A stretch of 64,000 nt of DNA from JAFGPL01 sp963781805 (GCA_963781805.1 CAWAHF010000004.1:372001-436000), one strand, 5' to 3'; positions 45,929 through 55,187 are shown, counted from the stretch's first letter. Notes: a model not told the origin generated them from the letters alone. A program made the numbers and translations.

Positions 45929-46645
45929 TCAACTGCGAATTAAATCCTCTATCTCATCAGCAATAATATTTGCACCTAATGAGTTCATGTGTATTCCGTC
46001 AGTAAGTAAGAAAAATCCGTTTTTTCGGGAAATAGCATCTAAACTTTTGAACATCAAATAGTGCAGGAACAGTGTTTTAAAGGCCAGATTTGTGCTATGG
46101 GTACAATCTTTCCCTTTTCCTTCAGTTTTATTTATCAGAAAATTTTTTTGCTTTTCATGCACAGGAAGGTAACCCACATTTTCATTTTCAGCAATTTGCT
46201 TTAATGCATTATTATATTCTGTGATGGTCTTATTCTCAACCGAATCCAGATTTTCACCCAGAACCGGTAAAGATGCAATTGCAATTCTTGCATGCGTTTC
46301 CTGCTTCAATGACTTTATAATTGAGATCATGTTATCGCTGTAATTATCCAGCCTGGGCTCGTGGGGAATATGTTTCAATTTTCTGGAAAGCTTTGCCAGT
46401 TTTGGATCCAGAGAGGATAAAACATCATTCGTTCCTACGAGCAGAATTACATAATCGGGCATGGTCTTAATCGTTTTCGGTAATTTCTTCAGTACGTTGA
46501 ATGATTCGTACCCGGCCATACCCTGATTAATGAATTTGTAACGTTCTGTACCAAGCCTGGTTTTTAACATGTTGACATAACTGACACTTATCCTGCCCTG
46601 GGTAATACTGGCTCCAAGGAATACTATCTTTTTTCGGTTTATCAC
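45929..46645 (-). CDS. SGNH/GDSL-family hydrolase
   Basis: A 238-residue protein without a signal peptide. SGNH blocks are present: block I GASITQG with the nucleophile Ser (about 12), block II Gly in NQGMAG, block III GTND (about 72-75), and block V DGIHMN with the Asp and His (about 216-221). It should hydrolyse an ester or thioester in the cytoplasm, or outside if an atypical export route exists. It is a single gene; repeat copy 4 lies 56 bases upstream of its ATG. Confidence 0.88.
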   Translation of the reverse strand: MINRKKIVFLGASITQGRISVSYVNMLKTRLGTERYKFINQGMAGYESFNVLKKLPKTIKTMPDYVILLVGTNDVLSSLDPKLAKLSRKLKHIPHEPRLDNYSDNMISIIKSLKQETHARIAIASLPVLGENLDSVENKTITEYNNALKQIAENENVGYLPVHEKQKNFLINKTEGKGKDCTHSTNLAFKTLFLHYLMFKSLDAISRKNGFFLLTDGIHMNSLGANIIADEIEDLIRS

Positions 46646-46700
46646 TTTAAATCACTTGTTTAAAAAACACATGTCTTATAATAATTCCTTATTTTGTAAG

Positions 46701-46757
46701 AAAAATACAAAATATTTTTCAGGTAGAAATTGAATCCGGAGAATTATTTTCAACAGG
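46701..46757. repeat. 66-bp upstream repeat, degenerate copy 4
   Basis: AAATACAAAATATTTTTC...GAATCCGGAGAATTATTTTCAACAGGTC. Weaker than copies 1-3 but keeps ACAAAATATTTT, CCGGAG and ATTATTTTCAAC in order. It lies 56 bases upstream of the SGNH gene. Confidence 0.45.
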
Positions 46758-46834
46758 TCTGCGGGAATCAAAAAAACAGTTCATAACCTATCTTCCGGAA
46801 TAAATACAAACAAAAAGCGAGTCAGGAATTATTC

Positions 46835-47539
46835 CTAACCCCTCTCCTTAAGCTGTATGCCCCTAATTAGCAACCATACCATAAGTACCACCTCACCGAT
46901 AAATGTATACATGCTAATCGTTAAATGATAATTTGCTGATATCAGTTTACCTAAACCATCAACGATATATCCCAGGGATGCAATTATTACCAGAATTCCC
47001 AGAATTTTACGCATGTATCCGGCCTTAGATAATAAATATCCGAGCAATAACAGATGAAATCCAAAGATTATCAACCCGAATTCCCAACCCCGGTTGAAAA
47101 AAGCGAGGGATAACATTACCTGGCCGTTTAGCTGTTCTGATGAGAAAATATTCAGATATTCGTGTCCTCCCAAAAAGATCAATACATGAATTAAGTTCGT
47201 GAGCACAACTAATAAGACGGTCGCATATATGATTCTTAACCAGGCTGTAAGCAAGGAAAGTTGTTTGTTTATCGGAATAAGGAAAATATACAGGGCCCAT
47301 GCTACGATTATGTCAAGCAATGCGACAATCAAAAACAAAACTATTCCAAGACGGAACAGTCCCTCAGATGCAACAATATTACTGACTGTCTTTACCACAT
47401 CGCCAGGGTCTATAAGTCCCTGAATAATTTTAAAATTTGCAACGGGTCCAAGTACCGCCATTAATAATAATCCAACTCCGGCAATCACTGCTGATTGTTT
47501 CAGAGAAATCTTTCCATTTTGATTTTCAGTATTTTCCAT
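46835..47539 (-). CDS. DUF4386-family membrane protein
   Basis: A 234-residue inner-membrane protein with about six helices and a short charged N-terminus. LGPVANFKI, the VALLDIIVAWALYIFL helix and the C-terminal YMRKILGILVIIASLGYIVD block fit DUF4386. The family has no known biochemical function. The gene stands alone and is followed 190 bases later on the same strand by the SGNH hydrolase gene. Confidence 0.8.
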   Translation of the reverse strand: MENTENQNGKISLKQSAVIAGVGLLLMAVLGPVANFKIIQGLIDPGDVVKTVSNIVASEGLFRLGIVLFLIVALLDIIVAWALYIFLIPINKQLSLLTAWLRIIYATVLLVVLTNLIHVLIFLGGHEYLNIFSSEQLNGQVMLSLAFFNRGWEFGLIIFGFHLLLLGYLLSKAGYMRKILGILVIIASLGYIVDGLGKLISANYHLTISMYTFIGEVVLMVWLLIRGIQLKERG

Positions 47540-47714
47540 TATAAATTATTTTGTGGTTTTTATTGCTTATATTTCTGAATGTGCTGTAGATAAAACAGTT
47601 AAAAAGATTTTTAATGCTTTAAAGTTCGTTACTTCGACATTCATTAACTGGAAAATCGTTGAAGCTCCAATTTTTATAATTTCAATATAAACTATAGTAC
47701 AGATAGTTAATGTT

Positions 47715-48323
47715 TTATTCGAGCTGAGTTTTAGTCTTAAGTTTTTGTTTGTAAGGAAACTTCTTTTCAAATTCAATTAATTCTTCCTGATTTGTAATAA
47801 ATGCATTGTCTTCAAAATATCTGCCATTTACTTTATTCAAGCCATTTACTAGAAGTTCCAACACCATAAATGGTTCAAAGTTCTGGAGATCCTTTGTGGT
47901 TATTTTATATTCTTTTGCATTTCTAAATCCAAACCGATGATAATAATCAGGATTTCCAAAAAGAATCATTGCTACATATCCTAAGTTTCGAGCCTCTGAT
48001 ATTGAATAATTGATTAGTTTGGTTCCCACTCCTTTATTCTGTAATGCAGGCAACACAGAAATTGGCCCTACACATAATACTTCATGTTCAATATTCATGG
48101 AATCGATAACCCTGGCTTTTGTCGATATAACATGCCCTATGATTTGATGTTCATAAACAGCAACGAGATCAAGTTCTGGAATATAACTTTTACTTTTTCT
48201 GATTTTGTTTAGTACAAGATGCTCATCGCATCCGGGTTTATAAACATTCCAAAGAGCTTCTCTTGTCAGGTACTCGGTTTCGAAAAAATCCTTTTCATCT
48301 GTCTTTTTTATATTAACTTCCAT
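47715..48323 (-). CDS. GNAT-family N-acetyltransferase
   Basis: A 202-residue enzyme that transfers an acetyl group from acetyl-CoA to an amine. Acetyl-CoA motif A is VGPISVLPALQNKGVGTKLI (about 93-112), followed by motif B LGYVAMILFGNPDYYHRFGF (about 120-139). Its ATG begins 3 bases after the stop of the upstream T9SS protein gene (48326), so translation is probably coupled. The acceptor is unknown. The C-terminal 55 residues are lysine-rich. Confidence 0.88.
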   Translation of the reverse strand: MEVNIKKTDEKDFFETEYLTREALWNVYKPGCDEHLVLNKIRKSKSYIPELDLVAVYEHQIIGHVISTKARVIDSMNIEHEVLCVGPISVLPALQNKGVGTKLINYSISEARNLGYVAMILFGNPDYYHRFGFRNAKEYKITTKDLQNFEPFMVLELLVNGLNKVNGRYFEDNAFITNQEELIEFEKKFPYKQKLKTKTQLE

Positions 48324-48325
48324 AT

Positions 48326-49945
48326 TTATTTCAAAATAATCACTTTATCTGTCCATGAGAGTTTCCCGTCTGAAAGTAATTTACATAAGTAAACACCGTT
48401 TTCCAGGTCTGTGCAATTAATTTGCATATTATTTTCTCCGGTATTTAATTCCTTAATGATAAGTCTTCGGCCTGTATTATCATATAGTTCAAGTTGTATC
48501 TTATGATTTTGTGGTACATTAAACTGAACCTTAAAATGACCGTCAGTTGGATTGGGATATATTTTTACATAATCAGCCTGCTCTGTTTCCTTTATGGCGG
48601 CTCCACCTGCACCTACACATTCGTTAGATGCAATAAGTTGAATTGAATCTACATTTAATTGGATTCGTTCTTCTTCTGCTCCAGACCTGGGAACAAATAT
48701 TTCCGTGGAGCTGAATATTGTAGCACTCCTTGAAGAATCGTAATCCTTATAAGCACATGATTCTGTGTTACCAAGGGAATCCATTTTATATATACCAATA
48801 TGCGGGGAACCTATGCCAACCTGGGTTGATTTAGGTAGTTGAATCGGGCCATTGCCTGTTGCCAGAAAACCTTTGTCAGATGATACAGCTACATCAATGC
48901 CAATCAAACCTAAATTGTTTATCCATTTGATATTCCCCAATGAATCTATTTTAGTCATCGTACTTTCCATGCTATAAAACTCATCAGAATTAGAAATGAA
49001 TATAAAATCTCCGTCAGAAGTATAATGAAGTTTTGGAACAGGATTGTATTTATCGTAATATACACCCCTTAAATAAAATTGCTTACTCCACAGAATATTG
49101 CCCGAAAAGTCAGTTTTCATAATTGATCTGTACATGTAATATATAATACCGCTTTTTGTTATAATAACATCATTACCTCCTCCGGAAGGATCAAAAACAA
49201 GATCGTACTTTTTTGACCAGGATATTGTTCCATCCGGTAATAATTTAATAAGGAATGCATACGAATAATATGGTGGATAATCTGCCATATAGCCACCGAC
49301 CAAATATCCACTGTCAGGAGTTTGTTTCACAGTTTTACAATAATTATCATAATCGTCTCCTGAAAATTGATTTGCCCACTGAAGGTTGCCAGCCTGATCA
49401 AGTTTTGCTACAAAAATCCGGTTAGTGGGTTTTTCCTGAAGAGATACATATCCGGATAGGACATATCCGGAATCTATTGTTTGTTGAACTGAAAGTGCAT
49501 AGGTATTATTTACCCCGGTTGCCATGATTTTTTTTATCCATAGGGTATCACCGTTAGAACTTATTTTTGCACACAGTGCATCAAACCCTCCTGCATATTG
49601 ATTTGCTAATGATCCTACAAATACAAAACCGGAATCGTTACATTCTGTTATGTCATTAATTATTAAATCCTTAAGAGTATTTGGTTCATTCAGAGAAAAT
49701 GTCCGGTTCCATTTTATATTCCCGGATTTATCTATTTTAATAACAAGTCCTTTCTTAAATGCCAAATTCAAGGCAGTTCCAACAATAACATAACCGCTGT
49801 CATTAGTGGATTTAATGGCTTTTGCCTGGATTCCCGATTTTGCTTCATCGTAAATTACTTTGGAATAGATGTTTTGTTGTGCGTTAATACAAAAAGGTAA
49901 GGTTACTATGAACCAACCAGAAAATATAATTATGATCTTTTTCAT
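48326..49945 (-). CDS. T9SS-exported repeat protein (possible beta-propeller)
   Basis: A 539-residue protein. ATG 49945 is preferred over the ATG 12 codons earlier because it gives a clean signal peptide (MKKIIIIFSGWFIVTLPFCINAQ). About seven blade-like repeats contain DSGY(V/L)..G and GNI.W...F strands (about 30-400), suggesting a propeller. A T9SS sorting domain occupies the last 75 residues (YPNPTDGHFKV; ENGVYLCKLLSDGK). It probably binds rather than catalyses, as no enzyme motif is visible. Repeat copy 2 starts 69 bases upstream of the start codon. Confidence 0.8.
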   Translation of the reverse strand: MKKIIIIFSGWFIVTLPFCINAQQNIYSKVIYDEAKSGIQAKAIKSTNDSGYVIVGTALNLAFKKGLVIKIDKSGNIKWNRTFSLNEPNTLKDLIINDITECNDSGFVFVGSLANQYAGGFDALCAKISSNGDTLWIKKIMATGVNNTYALSVQQTIDSGYVLSGYVSLQEKPTNRIFVAKLDQAGNLQWANQFSGDDYDNYCKTVKQTPDSGYLVGGYMADYPPYYSYAFLIKLLPDGTISWSKKYDLVFDPSGGGNDVIITKSGIIYYMYRSIMKTDFSGNILWSKQFYLRGVYYDKYNPVPKLHYTSDGDFIFISNSDEFYSMESTMTKIDSLGNIKWINNLGLIGIDVAVSSDKGFLATGNGPIQLPKSTQVGIGSPHIGIYKMDSLGNTESCAYKDYDSSRSATIFSSTEIFVPRSGAEEERIQLNVDSIQLIASNECVGAGGAAIKETEQADYVKIYPNPTDGHFKVQFNVPQNHKIQLELYDNTGRRLIIKELNTGENNMQINCTDLENGVYLCKLLSDGKLSWTDKVIILK

Positions 49946-50013
49946 TTTGTTAAATTTAAATAGAGCTAGGTTTACCTTCAAAGGATAATAGTGCTGTGAC
50001 TAAAAATATAAAG

Positions 50014-50079
50014 CAAATTACAAAATATTTTTTACCCGGAGTTCGGTTCAATGGGATTATTTTCAACTTATTGTGAACA
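50014..50079. repeat. 66-bp upstream repeat, copy 2
   Basis: CAAATTACAAAATATTTTTTACCCGG...GGTTCAATGGGATTATTTTC and AACTTATTGTGAACA. Nearly identical to copy 3 at 52694. It begins 69 bases from the start codon of the T9SS protein at 48326-49945, where a promoter would be expected. Confidence 0.75.
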
Positions 50080-50353
50080 GGACGAATTGAATATCGAATA
50101 TCCAACCGAATATCCAACCGAATATTCAGTGGTGAAGGGAAGAGAGTCTTGAAGTGCTTTTCTCTCAGCGGTTCACCGTGACTTCTTTGCGAGACACTCT
50201 GGCATAGTTATTTAAGATTATAACATGAGTGCTGCAGTAAATATAACTTCAGAAGGCGGTGCAAAAACCTCAAACATTTTCTGGCAGGTAGCCGGTGAAG
50301 TAATCTTTGGAACTACTTCACATTTCAAATCTACCACTTTCTGCAGCTTATCA

Positions 50354-50566
50354 CTAGTGTCATGTCAAGTATTAAAAACGGTTAAGTCATTCCGAACTCC
50401 CGCCTCCCAAAGCTATATGCGGCGGGCAGGTGATTCGGAACCCTGAAAGGCTCAGCTCAGCTAATCTCTTTAATCTTCCAAAGACCCTGAATCACCTGTC
50501 CGCCGAGGCCAGCCAGGCGGGAGTTCAGGGTGACTATATGACATAATACGATTGACATGACACTAG
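50354..50566. mobile_element. MITE-like element, copy B (213 bp)
   Basis: Ends are perfect 15-bp inverted repeats CTAGTGTCATGTCAA / TTGACATGACACTAG. It shares the centre GAACCCTGAAAGGCTCAGCT through AATCTTCC with copy A. Both arms are longer than in copy A: the left carries CCCGCCTCCCAAAGC...GCGGGCAGGTGATTC and the right carries GAATCACCTGTCCGCC...CCAGGCGGGAG, complementary additions that keep the long hairpin. Encodes nothing. Confidence 0.8.
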
Positions 50567-50679
50567 TTGCTGGTAAGCTTAGTACGTTTACCCATCATTT
50601 TATCAAATTCTGTTCTAAAATCCAGTCTTATTTTTCATTTTCATGAGCTAAAAAATAGAAAATAAAGAATCTAAATACC

Positions 50680-52521
50680 TTATTTCTGTTTTATAAACTT
50701 TGTCTGATAATGGTTATCTTTTGAATTGATTTTCAGAATATAAATTCCGCTCTTCACGGTACCGAGATCAAGATTAAAATGATCTTGCGCCGCAAATCTT
50801 CCATGGTATACGGTTTTTCCTTCCAGAGAAATAATTAAAATATCGGCATCATCAATCACCTTATTTAAGCTTATGTTTAATTCATTACATACCGGGTTGG
50901 GTGAGATTTCAATACCTGAATTAGTAAGGCCAATATCCGAATTATCAGTTGTACAGGATTGTAGAAGGAGATAGGTTGAATCAATTTTCGACAAACATTG
51001 GTCCGATACCAGAACACTGTACCATCCCTCATCAGAAACTTCAATGCTTTGCTCCATACTGTCGTTCGACCAGTCGTAAGCGCCATAGTAAACAATTCCG
51101 GCATCAATTGTGAGAGTTTCACCCTGACAAATCGTCGCAGTATCTTTTTCCAGTTGCCAGCCTGATAAATTTCTTTCAACAACGCCAATATCAGGCGTTA
51201 AAATATCTCTGGGATAACCCTCCAGATCGTTTTCAATAAAGACCGGAGCACCGGCGCCATCTAGCTCAGGTGCACAATTCATTGTGTAAGAGGTATCAGA
51301 AAACACTAGATCAACGCTAATGGAATTAACCCCAAAATTTGTTCCTGATTTCCAGTCAATTAAATTTGCCAGATTTGATCCGTGATAATTTGCTAAGGGT
51401 GTACCTGAACTATAAAGATTATTGTTGTTGCAAACAGAAATTAATGCGGGGTCGGCATCAAGTACTGATATTCCATATCCCCCCGAAAAATTAACCAGGT
51501 TATTGTTTTGAATAAAATTTGAAGAACCAAAACCGCCTGCATCCGGAAAAGTTAATGCAGTGGAAGCCGTTGAAGACTGTGAGCCGATAACAACATTATT
51601 GTAATAAAAGTATTGAAGATTTCCATTTGAAATTGAAATTCCTTTATCGTTAGTTGCATTGTTGTAACCGGATATATGTATAATATTATTACTAATTACA
51701 GAGGTATCCGATCCGGAATAATTTAATTCCATTCCTGTTCCGCTTGACAGATATAAAAAGTTATTTGAAATTTGGTAGCTTATAACATTATTAAATTTTA
51801 TTCCTGTATAACCTGCATCAGTTACAGGAGAGTTAAATGAATTTCCTGATACTGAAAAAAACTTGGACTGACCTGTTTCTATTCCGTAAGATTTATTATT
51901 TATAAATTCATTGTTGTTCAGATAGGTATGATTAATATGGTATCCTCCTCCTCCTATAAAGGTTATACCGGTATTACCATTAACGATTTTTGAATCTGAA
52001 ATGATCAGGCTATCTGAATAGGTATCATTAATTACACTTGTATAGCCAAGGCTATCAGAAATTAGTTTGGACGAACGAATGTGTATATTCTTTGATCCAT
52101 TGCTAATGGACAGACATGTAGAAAAATCGAGATTGATTGCTTCGATAATAATTTGATCAATGATAATATTTTGTGTACTATCAAAAGATAATACAAAATT
52201 ATCATTAAATGAGGAAGCATTATATCTGATATGAGCCATGCCGTCTCCCGGTAGCGTGTTTCCGGACTTAATAGTTAACGTATTTATTTCATTCGATCCT
52301 TCAATGAAAGGAATGATCACCTGTTCGTTATAAGAAGTATCATTAAGAAGCAGTGTTACAGGACCGTTTATGGTATTAAAGGTTAATGTATCGATTGCTC
52401 CTGTAATTGTTTTAAAATCGCAGGAAACATCATTACAAACGGTATAGGTTCCATTCATTTGTGCCAAAACAGAAAAATTAGTTATTAAAATCAAAAAAAC
52501 AGGAAGAGAAAATTTTTTCAT
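50680..52521 (-). CDS. T9SS-exported parallel beta-helix protein
   Basis: A 613-residue protein with a signal peptide (1-20, ending VLAQ), a right-handed parallel beta-helix (about 60-400) with repeated SNNxIHISG / NNxLNNNEF coils rich in Asn and Ser, a domain with QGETLTIDAGIVYYGAYDWS (about 460-520), and a T9SS sorting domain (about 540-613; SPNPVCNELNISLN, KSGIYILKINSKD). Such helices occur in polysaccharide lyases and in adhesins; no lyase-type catalytic cluster was found, so adhesin or binding protein is more likely. It lies 3' of repeat copy 3 and 5' of MITE copy B. Confidence 0.8.
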   Translation of the reverse strand: MKKFSLPVFLILITNFSVLAQMNGTYTVCNDVSCDFKTITGAIDTLTFNTINGPVTLLLNDTSYNEQVIIPFIEGSNEINTLTIKSGNTLPGDGMAHIRYNASSFNDNFVLSFDSTQNIIIDQIIIEAINLDFSTCLSISNGSKNIHIRSSKLISDSLGYTSVINDTYSDSLIISDSKIVNGNTGITFIGGGGYHINHTYLNNNEFINNKSYGIETGQSKFFSVSGNSFNSPVTDAGYTGIKFNNVISYQISNNFLYLSSGTGMELNYSGSDTSVISNNIIHISGYNNATNDKGISISNGNLQYFYYNNVVIGSQSSTASTALTFPDAGGFGSSNFIQNNNLVNFSGGYGISVLDADPALISVCNNNNLYSSGTPLANYHGSNLANLIDWKSGTNFGVNSISVDLVFSDTSYTMNCAPELDGAGAPVFIENDLEGYPRDILTPDIGVVERNLSGWQLEKDTATICQGETLTIDAGIVYYGAYDWSNDSMEQSIEVSDEGWYSVLVSDQCLSKIDSTYLLLQSCTTDNSDIGLTNSGIEISPNPVCNELNISLNKVIDDADILIISLEGKTVYHGRFAAQDHFNLDLGTVKSGIYILKINSKDNHYQTKFIKQK

Positions 52522-52972
52522 AATGGTAAATATTAGTTTATTAAATCAATTACATATTCAATTTAGCAAAAAATCAGGTTATTAAACAAATCCCGAATTA
52601 GGTATAATACAATTAGAAACAGTAATAGTTGCAAAAAGTTAACCAGTGAATTTTTTTGTCTTCGTCAGGTTTAATATCACTACAACTAATGAGCAGAAAT
52701 TACAAAATATTTTAACCCGGAGTTCGGTTCAATGGGATTATTTTCAACTTGTTGTGAACAAGAAGAATATCGAACATCGATCAACGAATTAAGATTTGGG
52801 AAGTGATTGTTGTGATGATTTTCTCTGTGATTCTCCCTGCCTTCTCTGTGAGACTCTGTGGTATTGTTCTTTAAGATCAAAACCTTGTCACGCAAAGCCG
52901 TAATGACGCTAAGAATTAAACTCTGAATTCCAATATCTGCGAAATCTGCGGGATACCAATAGGAATCAAAAT
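52522..52972. other. 451-bp stretch with repeat copy 3
   Basis: No supported gene. Holds copy 3 (52694-52761) followed by a GAATATCGAACATCGATC tract and a TTCTCTGTGATTCTCC...TCTCTGTGAGACTCTGTG tract, both of which recur in altered form after copy 2. A short open frame at 52686-52895 lies within this repeat and is rejected. Confidence 0.5.
52694..52761. repeat. 66-bp upstream repeat, copy 3
   Basis: AAATTACAAAATATTTTAACCCGG, then AGTTCGGTTCAATGGGATTA, TTTTCAACTTGTTGTGAACAA. Nearly identical to copy 2. It lies about 170 bases upstream of the start of the beta-helix gene at 52521. Confidence 0.75.
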
Positions 52973-53653
52973 CTATTGGAAAATAAATGGATTATAATTA
53001 ATTCCCCTGTCGTAATGATCCTCATGTTCTTTTCTTTTCAGAAATCCAACGATAATGTATGTTAAAGGCGTGCATACGATTTCTACACCACATTTGAAAA
53101 TATAGTTGGATATTACTACCGCCCACAGCAATTTCATCGGTAACACATCATAAAAAGCAACAAAGCAGAAAATCATGGTATCCAGTCCTTCTCCTACCAG
53201 CGTGGAGCCAATAGTGCGCATCCATAAAAATTTACCTTTGGTAACAATTTTCATCCTCGATAAGATAAATGAGTTGGAAAACTCTCCGGCAAAATAAGCT
53301 GTTAAGCTTGCCAGTACAATGCGGGGAACAAATCCAAGCAGTTCCTCAAAAGCCTTTTGATATTGCCAGTCAGCGGCAGGAGGCAATTTCTGAACGATAT
53401 AAAATACCACAGACATCAAAAAAGCGCTGAAAAATCCCGTCCAGATAACTCTTCTGGATTTCTGATATCCGTATACCTCTGTCAGGATATCTCCAAAAAT
53501 ATAACTAACAGGAAACAGGATGGTTCCTCCATCAAAAGTAAATTTCCAAAGAATAAGTATTTTGGTGGATGCAATGTTTGAAATTAACAGCACTGCAACA
53601 AATAAGCCGGTAAGTATATCAAGATATCGAAAGCCTCGTTGGTTGATATTCAT
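52973..53653 (-). CDS. yhhQ: Queuosine precursor transporter, YhhQ family
   Basis: A 226-residue inner-membrane protein with about six helices that takes up queuine or preQ precursors for tRNA modification. Family hallmarks are the first helix with NIASTKIL, GGTILFPVSYIFGDILTEVYGY, and the RTIGSTLVGEGLDTMIFC block. Length is normal. Start ATG 53653 follows a -7 box at 53688-53695. The divergent gene is a broken short-chain dehydrogenase. Confidence 0.93.
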   Translation of the reverse strand: MNINQRGFRYLDILTGLFVAVLLISNIASTKILILWKFTFDGGTILFPVSYIFGDILTEVYGYQKSRRVIWTGFFSAFLMSVVFYIVQKLPPAADWQYQKAFEELLGFVPRIVLASLTAYFAGEFSNSFILSRMKIVTKGKFLWMRTIGSTLVGEGLDTMIFCFVAFYDVLPMKLLWAVVISNYIFKCGVEIVCTPLTYIIVGFLKRKEHEDHYDRGINYNPFIFQ

Positions 53654-53687
53654 AGTTTATGTAATTTTATTCCATCGTAATTCGGGT

Positions 53688-53695
53688 CAAATATA
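53688..53695 (-). promoter_or_regulatory. Predicted -7 promoter box (TATATTTG) for yhhQ
   Basis: Exact TAnnTTTG on the minus strand, about 35 bases before the yhhQ ATG. No -33 element was identified. Confidence 0.55.
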
Positions 53696-53701
53696 CATTT
53701 T

Positions 53702-53929
53702 ATGAAGAAAAAAACAGCCATTATCACCGGCGGTGCTCAGAAAATTGGTAAAATTTTGTCACTCAACTTTATAAAAGCCGATCATCTTCAACATACTGCA
53801 GGCAGATTGGGAAAGGCTGAAGACAATGCAAGTATGACGCTTTTTCCGGCATATCCTGAAAACGGATTTTTTACCGGTCAGAATTTTATTGCAGTTAGCT
53901 GGATGACCCGGAAAATGATTTATGTTTAG
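53702..53929 (+). pseudogene. Internally deleted short-chain dehydrogenase remnant
   Basis: A 75-codon frame that joins the first part of an SDR (MKKKTAIITGGAQKIGK, the Rossmann TGGxxxIG motif) directly to its last 50 residues (GRLGKAEDNASMTLF...GFFTGQNFIAV...MTRKMIYV). A full SDR has about 240-260 residues, so the catalytic Ser-Tyr-Lys region and most of the core are missing. The C-terminal DGG motif has become VSW. The frame stays open, so a peptide could be made, but no enzyme. The epimerase gene starts 40 bases later. Confidence 0.8.
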
Positions 53930-53969
53930 TTCGTTACATATGATAAAATATCAATAAAAACCGAAACCA

Positions 53970-54953
53970 ATGAAAATATTATTTATCGGAGGAACAGGCA
54001 ATATAAGCGCTTCTGTCAGCCGACTGGCTGTTGAAAATGGAATGGAGCTGTATCTTCTCAACCGGGGCAATAACAAATCCATTAACGGTACAGAATCAAT
54101 TCATGGAGATATCAATTCGATAATGACCACGCAGCAGTTGGCAAAGGAAACCTGGGATGTTGTGGTAAATTGGATAGCCTTTGAAATAGAAGACATCCTA
54201 AGGGATATTGAATTGTTCTCGGGTAAAACTAAGCAGTACATATTTATTAGTTCGGCCTCAGCATATCAGAAACCTTTAACCCACCCAATAATCACAGAAT
54301 CAACTCCCTTGGCAAATCCCTTCTGGGAGTATTCCCGTAAAAAAATTGCCTGTGAAGAAATATTGATGAAAGCATACCGTGAGACGAGTTTTCCGGTAAC
54401 CATAGTAAGACCATCACATACCTATGATACCATGATACCTTCGGCTTTGAATGCAGGAAATGAATATAATCTGGCAGATCGGTTGAAAAAGGGCAAAAAG
54501 GTAATTGTGCACGGAGATGGCACATCTATTTGGGTATTAACACATGCAGAAGATTTTGCGAAAGCATTTGTCGGTTTGTTGGGCCATCAGCAGGCCATTG
54601 CGCATGCTTTTCACATTACCTCGGATGAATTGCTGAACTGGAACCAGATACATGAAGCAATTGCAGAGACTTTGGGTGTAAAACCAAATATCATTCATAT
54701 CCCTTCGGATTTTATTTGTAAGATAGCTAATTCACATACTGGTGATCTGCTTGGGGATAAAACCTATAGCGTTATTTTTGACAACAGCAAGATAAAAACC
54801 TTTGTACCCGGCTATCAGGCAACCATTCCGTTTAAACAAGGTATCAAAAGAACATTGCAGTGGTTTGATGAACATCCCGAAAAAAAATATATCAATTCGG
54901 AAGCGGAAAAGATGACGGATAAGATCATTGCTGCATATAAAAGTCTGAAGTAG
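53970..54953 (+). CDS. NAD-dependent epimerase/dehydratase (extended SDR)
   Basis: A 327-residue cytoplasmic SDR with an N-terminal Rossmann motif GGTGNIS (8-14), a catalytic-type YSRKK (Tyr-x3-Lys, about 120-124) preceded by SSASAYQ, and a C-terminal sugar-nucleotide-binding region (VHGDGTSIWVLTHAEDFAKA). The family epimerises or dehydrates nucleotide sugars, or reduces related substrates. It follows the SDR remnant by 40 bases; a strong hairpin with a T-run at 55023-55050 probably ends its transcript. Confidence 0.88.
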   Translation: MKILFIGGTGNISASVSRLAVENGMELYLLNRGNNKSINGTESIHGDINSIMTTQQLAKETWDVVVNWIAFEIEDILRDIELFSGKTKQYIFISSASAYQKPLTHPIITESTPLANPFWEYSRKKIACEEILMKAYRETSFPVTIVRPSHTYDTMIPSALNAGNEYNLADRLKKGKKVIVHGDGTSIWVLTHAEDFAKAFVGLLGHQQAIAHAFHITSDELLNWNQIHEAIAETLGVKPNIIHIPSDFICKIANSHTGDLLGDKTYSVIFDNSKIKTFVPGYQATIPFKQGIKRTLQWFDEHPEKKYINSEAEKMTDKIIAAYKSLK

Positions 54954-55022
54954 CAGATTATTCCTTTTTATTTCTTTTAATGCTCTAACGAATTTAACAT
55001 TTCTTCAAGAGAAGTACATTAC

Positions 55023-55050
55023 ATTCCTGCGAAGGCAGGAATCTTTTTTT
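55023..55050 (+). terminator. Hairpin with T-run, probable intrinsic terminator
   Basis: ATTCCTGC-GAAG-GCAGGAAT followed by CTTTTTTT, about 70 bases after the epimerase stop. The stem is the same palindrome as at 10462, suggesting that a dispersed repeat has come to act as a terminator. Confidence 0.6.
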
Positions 55051-55187
55051 AACAGAGATTCTGTGTCAGGCACGGAATGTTATAGAAAACCTTCTTATGA
55101 ATATTTTGACTCCCATCTTATAACATTTCTTCGAAAGAGAGAATCCGCTCATAGCTTTATCAAGGTAATTGATAATATTGAACAGAG

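Larger units (their letters stand above)
49946..50679. other. 734-bp stretch holding two dispersed repeats
   Basis: No supported gene. It contains repeat copy 2 (50014-50079), a short GAATATCCAACC tandem (50096-50119), and MITE copy B (50354-50566). Copy 2 and the following 130 bases up to about 50215 align loosely with copy 3 and its flank (to about 52878), including a shared CTCT...GTTnTTTAAGAT end, so a longer intergenic segment was duplicated. The plus-strand frame 50225-50446 is inside the repeat and is not a gene. Confidence 0.5.

Noticed and set aside
50096..50119. GAATATCCAACC tandem repeat as CRISPR-like array
   Set aside because: Two short units without spacers; simple tandem duplication.
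50225..50446. Plus-strand frame of 73 codons
   Set aside because: Runs into MITE copy B and has no recognisable domain.
52686..52895. Minus-strand frame of 69 codons
   Set aside because: Lies wholly within repeat copy 3 and its decayed flank.
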